A DNA stretch of 39,128 nt, taken from contig JAFQIG010000045.1 of NCBI GenBank assembly GCA_017397655.1, forward strand, positions 1 to 39,128, read 5' to 3'. The position numbers and the translations under genes are program-made. The notes below the pieces were generated by a model. The model made no database searches, was not told the origin of the DNA, and saw only the letters and a program-made list of their open reading frames with translations. Source of the DNA: Clostridia bacterium (lineage in GTDB: Bacteria > Bacillota > Clostridia > Oscillospirales > Acutalibacteraceae). Positions 5,663-12,143 of the stretch are shown here, piece by piece (within the stretch, counting starts at the first letter, position 1; each line of letters opens with the position of its first letter).

Positions 5663-6724
5663 ATGGCAAAATGGAAAGTCGGCATTATCGGCAATGGCGG
5701 TATCTGTAAGGGTGCGCATATTCCTCTTTACACAAAGGATGAAAGAGTTGAGGTTGTTGCCGTATGTGATATTATCGAGGAAAGAGCACAGTATCTGAAG
5801 GATACATATTTTCCGAATGCAACGGTCTATACGGATTATAAAGAGCTTCTCAAGGATGAAAGCATCGATTCTGTTGACATCTGTACTCCCAACTATCTTC
5901 ATTCGATCATTGCTGTTGCGGCTTTCGAGGCAGGTAAACACGTTTTCTGTGAAAAACCCGATGCCGTTGACGTTACGGAAGTTCTCAGAATGAATGATGC
6001 TGCCAAAAAGGCAGGCAAGACACTGATGGTTATGAGAAATAACCGTTTTGTTGATGCATCCGTATTTGCAAAGAGCTATATCGAAAAAGGCAAGATGGGC
6101 GATATATACTGCGGCAGAGCAGGCTGGCAGAGAAGAAGAGGCATCCCCGGTAAGGGCGGCTGGTTCACAACAAAGGCACAGTCGGGCGGCGGCCCTCTTA
6201 TTGACCTCGGTGTTCATATGATCGACCTTGCCATCTGGCTTATGGGCAGTCCCACTCCCGTTGCTGTTTCCGGTAACACATATATGAAGTTTGCAGACAA
6301 CGATTCCTCCGATTCCGTCAACTCCGATTTCGGTGACAAGAACGCAGAGGGTACATTCGATGTTGAGGATCTTGCTATGGGTATGATCCGCTTTGACAAC
6401 GGTGCCGTCCTTCAGATCGAGTTCAGTTGGGCATCGAATATCAAGGAAGAAGCTCGCTTTGTTGAGCTTCGCGGTACAAAGTCGGGTATGTGCTGGAAAA
6501 ACGGCGTTCTCGAAATCTTCACAGAGGAAGACGGCCAGCAGATCAACCTTACTGCTCCCAACTGCAAGGAGAATAACGGTCACTTCAACAACCTCAAGCA
6601 CTTCTATGATGTTGTTATCGAAGGAAAGGATCCTATCTTCGTTCCCCAGCAGGGTATTGATATGATCAAGATTCTTTGCGCTATTTACGAATCGGCAAAG
6701 ACAGGCAAGGAAATTGCACTTTAA
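5663..6724 (+). CDS. Gfo/Idh/MocA family oxidoreductase
   Basis: 353 residues, the usual family length. These enzymes oxidise or reduce sugars, inositols and related compounds with NAD(P). The N-terminal Rossmann fold starts WKVGIIGNGGICKGAHIPLY. The family motif CEKP (in GKHVFCEKPDAVDV) holds the Lys that lies near nicotinamide and substrate. The histidine-containing motif GGGPLIDLGVHMIDLAIWLM is the substrate-binding helix. The start at 5663 follows CGGAGG. The substrate cannot be read from sequence, and no sugar transporter or hydrolase is adjacent to suggest one. A terminator (6745-6798) follows. The opposite strand is open over the same range, but this frame has clear family motifs. Confidence 0.92.
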   Translation: MAKWKVGIIGNGGICKGAHIPLYTKDERVEVVAVCDIIEERAQYLKDTYFPNATVYTDYKELLKDESIDSVDICTPNYLHSIIAVAAFEAGKHVFCEKPDAVDVTEVLRMNDAAKKAGKTLMVMRNNRFVDASVFAKSYIEKGKMGDIYCGRAGWQRRRGIPGKGGWFTTKAQSGGGPLIDLGVHMIDLAIWLMGSPTPVAVSGNTYMKFADNDSSDSVNSDFGDKNAEGTFDVEDLAMGMIRFDNGAVLQIEFSWASNIKEEARFVELRGTKSGMCWKNGVLEIFTEEDGQQINLTAPNCKENNGHFNNLKHFYDVVIEGKDPIFVPQQGIDMIKILCAIYESAKTGKEIAL

Positions 6725-6744
6725 CAATTGATATAAGAATAACG

Positions 6745-6798
6745 AAAAGAGGATGTAAAAAGAGATGCGGTCTGCGCTCTTTTTACACCCTCTTTTTT
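6745..6798. terminator. bidirectional terminator
   Basis: AAAAGAGGATGTAAAAAGAG, a 12-base loop, then CTCTTTTTACACCCTCTTTT form a 20-base stem with one mismatch, with T-runs on both strands. It serves the converging oxidoreductase and spoVAC genes. Confidence 0.8.
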
Positions 6799-6803
6799 AA
6801 CAC

Positions 6804-7244
6804 TTACGAAACCGTAATCCAATAAATAAAGCCGCAGATGACAGCGGCGGCGCTTCCGTACACGATGACGGGACCTGCAATTTTGAACATATTTGCACCT
6901 GTACCGAGAATTTTTCCCTCGGTGCTGTGCTCAAGAGCAGGAGATACGATGGAATTTGCAAAGCCTGTTATCGGGACGAAAGTGCCTGCACCGGCGTGTT
7001 TTGCGATTCTGTCAAAAACTCCGAGCACGGTCAGTATTGCCGTCAGGGCGATAAGCACCAGCGATACGATGGTACGTGCGTTGTCCTCGGATACGGAATA
7101 GCCTATACACAGCGAAAAAATACCCTGTCCGACAGCACAGATGAGTCCGCCCGTCAGAAAGGCTTTTATCATATTTATACCTTTGGGTGACGGCGGGGAC
7201 GCTTTTTTTGTCATTTTACTGTATTCTTTTTCCGGAATTGCCAT
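6804..7244 (-). CDS. spoVAC: stage V sporulation protein AC (SpoVAC)
   Basis: 146 residues. SpoVA proteins lie in the inner spore membrane and move dipicolinic acid in and out; SpoVAC is a membrane channel component. The match is strong: FLTGGLICAVGQGIFSLC, then FDRIAKHAGAGTFVPITGFA, SIVSPALEHSTEGKILGTG, and ANMFKIAGPVIVYG. There are about four membrane segments. The ATG at 7244 is six bases after AAAGGAGGAA (7260-7251); an earlier in-frame start at 7298 lacks this support. The gene is not followed by spoVAD or spoVAE: the bidirectional terminator comes at once, so it stands alone or with the upstream DUF4830 gene. Its ribosome site sits in a hairpin arm (7251-7292). Confidence 0.93.
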   Translation of the reverse strand: MAIPEKEYSKMTKKASPPSPKGINMIKAFLTGGLICAVGQGIFSLCIGYSVSEDNARTIVSLVLIALTAILTVLGVFDRIAKHAGAGTFVPITGFANSIVSPALEHSTEGKILGTGANMFKIAGPVIVYGSAAAVICGFIYWITVS

Positions 7245-7250
7245 AAAAAA

Positions 7251-7292
7251 TTCCTCCTTTACACGGATTAATATGCCCGTATAAAGGAGGAA
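7251..7292 (-). promoter_or_regulatory. hairpin occluding the spoVAC ribosome site, with internal spore-type -10
   Basis: On the minus strand TTCCTCCTTTATACGG (7292-7277) and CCGTGTAAAGGAGGAA (7266-7251) form a 16-base stem with one T-G wobble around a 10-base loop. The 3' arm contains the entire AAAGGAGG ribosome site of spoVAC. The loop region holds CATATTA (7275-7269), which fits the -10 of sigma-G/sigma-F promoters (CATnnTA), with TGATA 17 bases before it (7297-7293; only a partial -35 match). RNA started here would lack the 5' arm and leave the ribosome site free, whereas read-through RNA from the upstream gene would fold and hide it. Confidence 0.6.
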
Positions 7293-7304
7293 TATCAATT
7301 ATAT

Positions 7305-7817
7305 TTACTGCAAGCCGTTGCTGCTTTGCGTTGCGGACTGCGTTTCGGGAAGGTCAAAGCCGTGCATAAATCCGTTAAGCTCTGTTGAGCTGACGTCGCC
7401 GCCTATAACCGTTCCGTCGTATATCAGAAGACTCAGCTGTATGACATCCTGTTTGTTTTCGTATCCGGGATAGTTGATAACAGCGTATGTCCAGCGCTTG
7501 ACACGCTTTCCCGAGTACAGCGACAGGTCAAGGTTCTGTTCCTTCTGGATTTCGTTATACTTTTCAAAAACCTCGTCAAACTGTGTCGGCAGGATTATTT
7601 CGGCAACCTCGATCGGATCCTTATGTACTTCCCAGCCGAACTGCGATATGAACGCAAGCCGTTGTTCTTCGTTTTCTGCTTTGAGGGTGATTGCACCGTC
7701 ATTTGCGGCAGGCTTGCCGTTCATCGAAAACCACAGCAGCGACCCGACCGCAACAGCAGTCAGAACGATAAGGAGAACCGTTTTTATCTTTGAGGATTTA
7801 ACCGTACATACAAACAT
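7305..7817 (-). CDS. DUF4830-type membrane-anchored protein
   Basis: 170 residues. A membrane segment lies at about residues 13-32 (TVLLIVLTAVAVGSLLWFSM), then an outside domain. EEQRLAFISQFGWEVHKDPI, FDEVFEKYNEIQKEQNLDLS and GKRVKRWTYAVINYPGYENK, plus a late YDGTVIGGDVSSTELNGFMH, match the clostridial DUF4830 family as I remember it; its function is unknown. The ATG at 7817 follows a weak ribosome site (AAGGCGGTG). The gene precedes spoVAC by 60 bases and may be part of a sporulation unit, which is inference from position only. An inverted repeat covers its start region. Confidence 0.8.
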   Translation of the reverse strand: MFVCTVKSSKIKTVLLIVLTAVAVGSLLWFSMNGKPAANDGAITLKAENEEQRLAFISQFGWEVHKDPIEVAEIILPTQFDEVFEKYNEIQKEQNLDLSLYSGKRVKRWTYAVINYPGYENKQDVIQLSLLIYDGTVIGGDVSSTELNGFMHGFDLPETQSATQSSNGLQ

Positions 7818-7821
7818 TTCA

Positions 7822-7863
7822 GCACCGCCTTAGTATTTTCTTCTCTTAATACTATGACGGTGC
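7822..7863 (-). promoter_or_regulatory. inverted repeat at the start of the DUF4830 gene
   Basis: On the minus strand GCACCG...AGTATT, a 10-base loop, AATACT...CGGTGC form two 6-base stems separated by a 4x4 internal loop. The 3' side contains the weak ribosome site AAGGCGGTG. CATAGTA (7856-7850) in the 5' side resembles a sigma-G/F -10, but no good -35 is seen. It could be an operator, an RNA hairpin, or chance. Confidence 0.4.
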
Positions 7864-7874
7864 CGATGATTTTA

Positions 7875-8336
7875 TTACATTTTTCTGTGTATGCATATAA
7901 TGCCCGACGGTAAAATATCTATAATACCGAAGGAGCCTTCACGCAAGGAACCCGGATTAAAGACGTACAGTCCGTCGTCGTATACATTAACAGGGACGTG
8001 CGTATGGCCATATAATGCAATGTCGGCATTTCTGCTTTTTGCGATATTACGGAGCATTGAATCGCCGTATTTCACTTTTTCTTTGTGACCGTGTGTGCAG
8101 TAGATGCGCTTGCCGCCGACAGTCAGCAGCTCACATTCGGGCAATTGCGAATAAATGTCGCAGTTACCGCACACGGCGGCATAAGGAACAGACAGCATAT
8201 GCGATACCTTATCGATATCACGTTCGCCGTCGCCGAGGTGGATCATCATTGAAATATCGGGTTGATCCTCGATGGCTTTCTTTAATTTATACGTATCGCC
8301 GTGCGAATCGGAAACAACAAGTATTCTCATTATCAA
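7875..8336 (-). CDS. YfcE/MJ0936-family metallophosphodiesterase
   Basis: 153 residues, close to the usual 150-180. Calcineurin-like fold: VVSDSHGD (metal-binding D-x-H), IHLGDGERD, AVCGNCD, CTHGHKEK and ALYGHTHVPV in order, the full metal-binding set. Family members hydrolyse phosphodiesters such as cyclic or bis-nitrophenyl substrates; the physiological substrate is unknown. Two ATGs lie close together (8336 and 8330); the first is nearer the best spacing from AGGGAAAG. It lies 58 bases upstream of the DUF4830 gene on the same strand and only 34 bases from the divergent small gene at 8371. Confidence 0.9.
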   Translation of the reverse strand: MIMRILVVSDSHGDTYKLKKAIEDQPDISMMIHLGDGERDIDKVSHMLSVPYAAVCGNCDIYSQLPECELLTVGGKRIYCTHGHKEKVKYGDSMLRNIAKSRNADIALYGHTHVPVNVYDDGLYVFNPGSLREGSFGIIDILPSGIICIHRKM

Positions 8337-8370
8337 TCACTTTCCCTGAAGAATTTTTACGGAGGTCAGT

Positions 8371-8604
8371 ATGAACAACAATCTTTCACCCGAACAGCTG
8401 TTACAGATGGCAAGACTGATGCAAAGCAAAGGAATGAGCGAAGCTCAGCAGAAGAACGCGCTGACGGATTTTGCGATGAAGAATATGGACGCGTCACAAT
8501 CGGGTCAGCTGAAAAAAGTGTTGAGTGATGCGGATGCGGTAAGAGAGCTTCTCAGCTCCGAAAAAGCGTCACAGCTGATACAGCGTCTGAAAAATCAGAA
8601 ATAA
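8371..8604 (+). CDS. small clostridial protein, unknown (77 aa)
   Basis: 77 residues, rich in Gln, Met, Ser and Ala and predicted largely helical (LSPEQLLQMARLMQSKGMSE, AVRELLSSEKASQLIQRLKN). It has no membrane segment. The ribosome site ACGGAGGTCAGT fits the ATG at 8371. It is the first of three short genes at 8371-9121. The tail pattern (last residues of the type xxLLSSxKAxxLIQRLK) recalls small helical proteins common in Clostridia, but I cannot name a family. Confidence 0.7.
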   Translation: MNNNLSPEQLLQMARLMQSKGMSEAQQKNALTDFAMKNMDASQSGQLKKVLSDADAVRELLSSEKASQLIQRLKNQK

Positions 8605-8624
8605 ATCCGTAGCGAGGTGCGGCA

Positions 8625-8951
8625 ATGGATAACATACCCGACAACATTTCCGATATTATCGCAGGTCTCAGCGATGACGATCTTAACGCTCTTAAGGAGA
8701 CGGCGCAAAGCTTTTTCTCGCAGAACGAACAGAACAAGTCGGCTGCAGACGGAGAAGGCTTTTCGTTAAGTCCCGATATGCTGTTGAAGATCGGCAACAT
8801 AATGAGCGCGATGAACGGAAAAAGTGACGGCAGGGACAATCTTATTGCCGCATTGAAGCCGTATCTGAGCCGGAAGCGACAGCAAAAGGCTGACGAAGCG
8901 ATGCAGCTTTTGCGACTGATGGATATTCTGCCGACAATAATGAATCTCTGA
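8625..8951 (+). CDS. small clostridial protein, unknown (108 aa)
   Basis: 108 residues, helical and without membrane segments. The C-terminal half, DNLIAALKPYLSRKRQQKAD followed by EAMQLLRLMDILPTI, matches a pattern I have seen repeatedly in short uncharacterised clostridial proteins (xLLxALKPYLSxxRxxKxDxAxxLLKLL). The N-terminus is acidic. It starts with ATG at 8625 after GCGAGGTG, 20 bases after the previous gene. Role unknown. Confidence 0.72.
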   Translation: MDNIPDNISDIIAGLSDDDLNALKETAQSFFSQNEQNKSAADGEGFSLSPDMLLKIGNIMSAMNGKSDGRDNLIAALKPYLSRKRQQKADEAMQLLRLMDILPTIMNL

Positions 8952-8962
8952 CGGAGGAAAAG

Positions 8963-9121
8963 ATGGATATATACCGTTCAGAAAACGAGAGAAATACCTT
9001 TCATGCGCCAAGGCAAACCGTCGATACGGATGCTTCGGTGATCATACCGCTTCTGCTGCTTCTTATGACGGAAAAAGCGGATAAGATGCTGTTGTTTGCG
9101 CTGTTATATATTCTGATGTGA
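8963..9121 (+). CDS. 52-residue small protein with hydrophobic tail
   Basis: ATG at 8963 follows ACGGAGGAAAAG at an ideal distance and 11 bases after the previous stop. The product has a polar first half (MDIYRSENERNTFHAPRQTV), then VIIPLLLLLMTEKADKMLLF and ALLYILM. Two short hydrophobic stretches separated by TEKADK suggest a small membrane-associated protein. It overlaps the end of the converging gene by 18 bases. The strong ribosome site and gene spacing are the main evidence. Confidence 0.65.
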   Translation: MDIYRSENERNTFHAPRQTVDTDASVIIPLLLLLMTEKADKMLLFALLYILM

Positions 9122-9883
9122 CGGGCATACATCAATAAAGATTATTTCGGGTCTGTTAAAGATTCTGGGAATCCTTGTCGAAGTCTTTGAAAGACCTCTG
9201 CTGACGATAAGCTTTGCGTTGCCGATGCCGTAAAGACCCGAGCTGTATTTCGGAAAAAGGGTGCGTCTGGGCGAGACGAGACCTCGGTTAATAAACGGCA
9301 GTCTCCATTGACCGCCGTGTACGTGACCGCATACAAAAAGATCTGCCGTGACCTTTTCATAAACAGAAACGATTTCGGGATTGTGCAGAATGAAAATTCT
9401 GAAATCGTCGTTCAGAGGTTTTCTGACGTTTTCGATCTGGGATAAGAATTCCTCTTCGCTGTCGTAGATGTCATCAACTCCGCAAACCGTAATACGTTGA
9501 GAGTTAATTTCGACTGATGTTTCGTTCCCCTGTAACACACAGATGCCGAAGCTTCTTGCCGCAGCACGGTTTTTGTCGGCATCGGTGTTTTTCATTTCGT
9601 GGTTGCCCGTAACAAAAAATGACGGATATTCCGACAGCCCGGACAGAAGCTCCAGCGTCGGTGTGTCGCTTTGTCTGCTGTCGAATATGTCTCCGGCATA
9701 AAGTACGGCATCAATCTTTCCTGCACGGACGGCATCAATCAGCTCCTGCTGACCGTCACCGTAGCGCGATGAGTGCAGATCGGATATCAGCGCAAATCTT
9801 ATTCTGTTTCTGATCTTCGGGCTGTGAACGGCAATGATCCGTGTGTCAAGCTCGGTGCTGAAAATTTTGCTTGAAAATTTCAT
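9104..9883 (-). CDS. calcineurin-like metallophosphoesterase (YkuE-like)
   Basis: 259 residues. Metal-binding motifs in order: LISDLHSSRYG (D-x-H), AGDIFDS (GD), VTGNHEMK (GNHE), ILHNPEI (H) and VCGHVHGGQW (GHxHGGQ). The GGQ form is typical of the YkuE-like group, which removes phosphate from lipid or wall-linked molecules; the exact substrate is unknown. There is no twin-arginine signal or membrane segment in this copy, unlike several relatives. ATG at 9883 follows TGGAGTTCTG. It lies just downstream of the terminator for the CapA gene. Confidence 0.9.
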   Translation of the reverse strand: MKFSSKIFSTELDTRIIAVHSPKIRNRIRFALISDLHSSRYGDGQQELIDAVRAGKIDAVLYAGDIFDSRQSDTPTLELLSGLSEYPSFFVTGNHEMKNTDADKNRAAARSFGICVLQGNETSVEINSQRITVCGVDDIYDSEEEFLSQIENVRKPLNDDFRIFILHNPEIVSVYEKVTADLFVCGHVHGGQWRLPFINRGLVSPRRTLFPKYSSGLYGIGNAKLIVSRGLSKTSTRIPRIFNRPEIIFIDVCPSHQNI

Positions 9884-9916
9884 CAGAACTCCATAATAAA
9901 TAATAAATTCGGTGTT

Positions 9917-9945
9917 AAAAAAGGACGGCTGAGCTGCCGTCCTTT
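9917..9945 (-). terminator. terminator of the CapA gene
   Basis: On the minus strand AAAGGACGGC, a four-base loop and GCCGTCCTTT are followed by TTTT, a strong intrinsic terminator six bases past the CapA stop codon. Confidence 0.85.
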
Positions 9946-9950
9946 ATGAA

Positions 9951-11372
9951 CTACATACCTTTTGTATCTTTGACTGCGGTAATTATGCCGTCATTGTCGA
10001 TGCTGACAAAGCCGCCGCTGTGAGTTTCGATTGAAGTGAACAGCTCTCTCTTTGCAGCTTCATCGGTGATGGCGGTGACGGTTCCGTCAGACTGTACGCA
10101 CGGAGCGAACGAGCACTGCATTTCGCCGTTGTTGCTGAATCTTATGCGAAGCAGTCCTGTATCCATAGTCTTTCCGTTGAACCAGAAATTACCCAGACTG
10201 TATGCGATAATCTTTCCGTCGTGATATTCCATACCCTGAAGAACGTGCGGATGAGAACCGATAACTGCATCGGCACCGGCGTCAATCATTGTGCGTCCCC
10301 AGCCTGACTGGTCACATACGGTCGGTTCGGATGCAAACCATTTACTGTTTTCGTGACCCCAATGTGTATAGACCATAACATAATCGCTGACTGCATCTGC
10401 TGCCTTGATAGCTTCCGTAACCGCATCCATATTGCGAAGGGAGAAGATGCCTGCACCGGAAGCGGTAGCGGCTGTTGCCTTGGGATAAACGGTATCACAT
10501 ACTGCAAGATAAGCGATCTTTCTGCCGTTTACGATAAAGTAGACTGGCTTTGCGGCCTCTTCTGCATTGAGTCCCGCACCCGTGTATGCTATGCCGGATT
10601 CAGAAAGAGTATCGGCAGTATCGGTAAAGGACTTGTCCCCGAAGTCAAAGGAATGGTTATTGGCAAGAGAGACGATATCAACTCCCATTTCGGTGTAGAG
10701 TGAAACGTTCTTTTTAGGAGACTTGAAGTTGTATGTTTTGGGCTGAGCCTCTGTTTCTTCGGTAAATGTGAACTCGTTATTGACAAGCATAACATCGGCA
10801 TCGTTCATAATTGCAAGAACATCGCTTGAGATGCAGTCGGTGAGCTTGCCTGTAGAGAGATACTTCTGCATATTGGGGATACTTTCATCAAAGCAGACAT
10901 CGCCTGCGAAGACAAGCTCGAAGCTGTCCTTGCCGTTGGAGCCTTTGTTGATGACGGAACCGTTGTCAACGGCACCGCTTGCGAGATCGGAGAGTGCATA
11001 AAGTGAATAGCCTGTAGCTGTGTACCACGTTTCCTCGGAGTATGTCTCATCTTTTATGGCATCAACAATAAGCTGAAGATCCTTTTCTTCAAAATTATTT
11101 GCACAGTAGGAGAGAACATCGGCAGAAATATCGCTTTTAAGCGAAGCGATCTGCTCGGTAACTGCATTTGACTGTACCTTACCCGATGACGGATCGGGAG
11201 TTGTGACAGCGGAATCGTTGCTCTCTGATGTTATTTCTTCGGACGGAACAGGATTTGACTCAACGTAAGTCAGCACCTTGTACGCACCGAAAATGCTTGC
11301 TGCAATAAAAATCAGCGTAATGACAACAGAGAAAAATCCCGGTTTGTTTTTATTCTTTTTATTCTTAGCCAT
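9951..11372 (-). CDS. CapA-family protein (PgsA/CapA domain)
   Basis: 473 residues. A membrane segment lies near the N-terminus (residues about 12-32, FFSVVITLIFIAASIFGAYK), then a Ser/Thr-rich linker and a metallophosphoesterase-like CapA domain. Motifs: ELVFAGDVCFDES, MLVNNEFTF, SLANNHSFDFGDK, VMVYTHWGHEN, DAVIGSHPHVLQGMEYHDGK and YSLGNFWFNG. CapA/PgsA proteins act at the cell surface in poly-gamma-glutamate production, but most clostridial members are uncharacterised. No pgsB or pgsC lies nearby, so this copy is probably not a poly-glutamate enzyme. It is in line with tarI and tagF-like genes but has its own promoter. Confidence 0.9.
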   Translation of the reverse strand: MAKNKKNKNKPGFFSVVITLIFIAASIFGAYKVLTYVESNPVPSEEITSESNDSAVTTPDPSSGKVQSNAVTEQIASLKSDISADVLSYCANNFEEKDLQLIVDAIKDETYSEETWYTATGYSLYALSDLASGAVDNGSVINKGSNGKDSFELVFAGDVCFDESIPNMQKYLSTGKLTDCISSDVLAIMNDADVMLVNNEFTFTEETEAQPKTYNFKSPKKNVSLYTEMGVDIVSLANNHSFDFGDKSFTDTADTLSESGIAYTGAGLNAEEAAKPVYFIVNGRKIAYLAVCDTVYPKATAATASGAGIFSLRNMDAVTEAIKAADAVSDYVMVYTHWGHENSKWFASEPTVCDQSGWGRTMIDAGADAVIGSHPHVLQGMEYHDGKIIAYSLGNFWFNGKTMDTGLLRIRFSNNGEMQCSFAPCVQSDGTVTAITDEAAKRELFTSIETHSGGFVSIDNDGIITAVKDTKGM

Positions 11373-11404
11373 AACTTTTCAACCTCGTAAACAGTATATA
11401 ATAC

Positions 11405-11433
11405 ATTATATTTGCAAAACGGCTTTTCGTCAA
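11405..11433 (-). promoter_or_regulatory. sigma-A promoter of the CapA gene
   Basis: On the minus strand TTGACG (11433-11428), 17 bases, TATAAT (11410-11405). It overlaps the end of the tarI gene. Confidence 0.7.
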
Positions 11434-12140
11434 GATGTAAAATCGCATCCGCCGAGTATGGCGTTTGCAAGAACAAGATCATCCTTGTATGTAATTTTCA
11501 TATTGGTGACAGCGCCTTCGACGAGCTTTACGGGTTTGCCCTTGACGGAATAGATTTTACACGCATCCGTCAGAAGCTCGGTTTCCTCCGCGGTTAAGGA
11601 TTCAACCGTTCTTTTAAGCTCGGCAAGGCGGAAGCTTTGCGGAGTCTGACCCTGATAAAGCTCGGAACGGACGGGAATTTCGGATATGAAGTCATTGTCA
11701 AGACTGCGGACAATCGTGTCGGTAGCGGGAATTACCGTGTCACAGGCTCCGAAAGCAAGAGCGGCTTTGATATTGTCGCATATCATTCTTGCCGTTACGA
11801 ACGGACGTACCGCATCGTGAGTCAGAATAACCGTATCCTCGTCAACGGGAAAATTGTCATAAATATATTTTATCGCATTTATCAACGTGTCGTTGCGTGT
11901 TTTGCCGCCTTCGATGACATTTATATCATTGCCGGGGATATGCTCGTCAATCAGTTGACGCGTATAATCAACTCTGTCGGCGGGACACAGGATGAATACG
12001 TGATCGAGGCTTTTGTAATTAACGAAAGCTTCGGCAGTATGTACGATGACAGGCTTTGTGCCGAGCATCAGATATTGCTTCGGAATATCCGTACCCATAC
12101 GGCTGCCCGAACCGCCTGCAAAAATTGCTGCAAATACCAT
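11430..12140 (-). CDS. tarI: cytidylyltransferase, TarI/IspD type
   Basis: 236 residues. It transfers CMP from CTP to a sugar-alcohol or polyol phosphate. FAGGSGSRMG...PKQYL is the nucleotide site. THDAVRPFVTARMI, ATDTIVRSL and PVRSELYQGQTPQSFRLAEL match TarI (ribitol-5-phosphate) more closely than IspD; the IVRS and ELYQGQTPQSF forms are typical of TarI. The usual reductase partner TarJ is not present, so the substrate may be a different polyol phosphate and IspD activity is not excluded. It starts three bases after the TagF-like stop, whose last codons contain its ribosome site. Confidence 0.8.
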   Translation of the reverse strand: MVFAAIFAGGSGSRMGTDIPKQYLMLGTKPVIVHTAEAFVNYKSLDHVFILCPADRVDYTRQLIDEHIPGNDINVIEGGKTRNDTLINAIKYIYDNFPVDEDTVILTHDAVRPFVTARMICDNIKAALAFGACDTVIPATDTIVRSLDNDFISEIPVRSELYQGQTPQSFRLAELKRTVESLTAEETELLTDACKIYSVKGKPVKLVEGAVTNMKITYKDDLVLANAILGGCDFTS

Positions 12141-12143
12141 AAT

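Noticed and set aside
5621-6727. 368-residue open frame on the minus strand
   Set aside because: It is an antisense shadow of the oxidoreductase, whose frame has all family motifs; the opposite frame has no recognised domain and no ribosome site of its own.
9951-11372. Poly-gamma-glutamate synthesis operon
   Set aside because: Only a CapA domain is present; no PgsB or PgsC homologue is nearby.
11430-12140. Annotation as plain IspD of the MEP pathway
   Set aside because: The motifs ATDTIVRS and ELYQGQTPQSF and the TagF-like neighbour fit TarI better; IspD is kept as an alternative.
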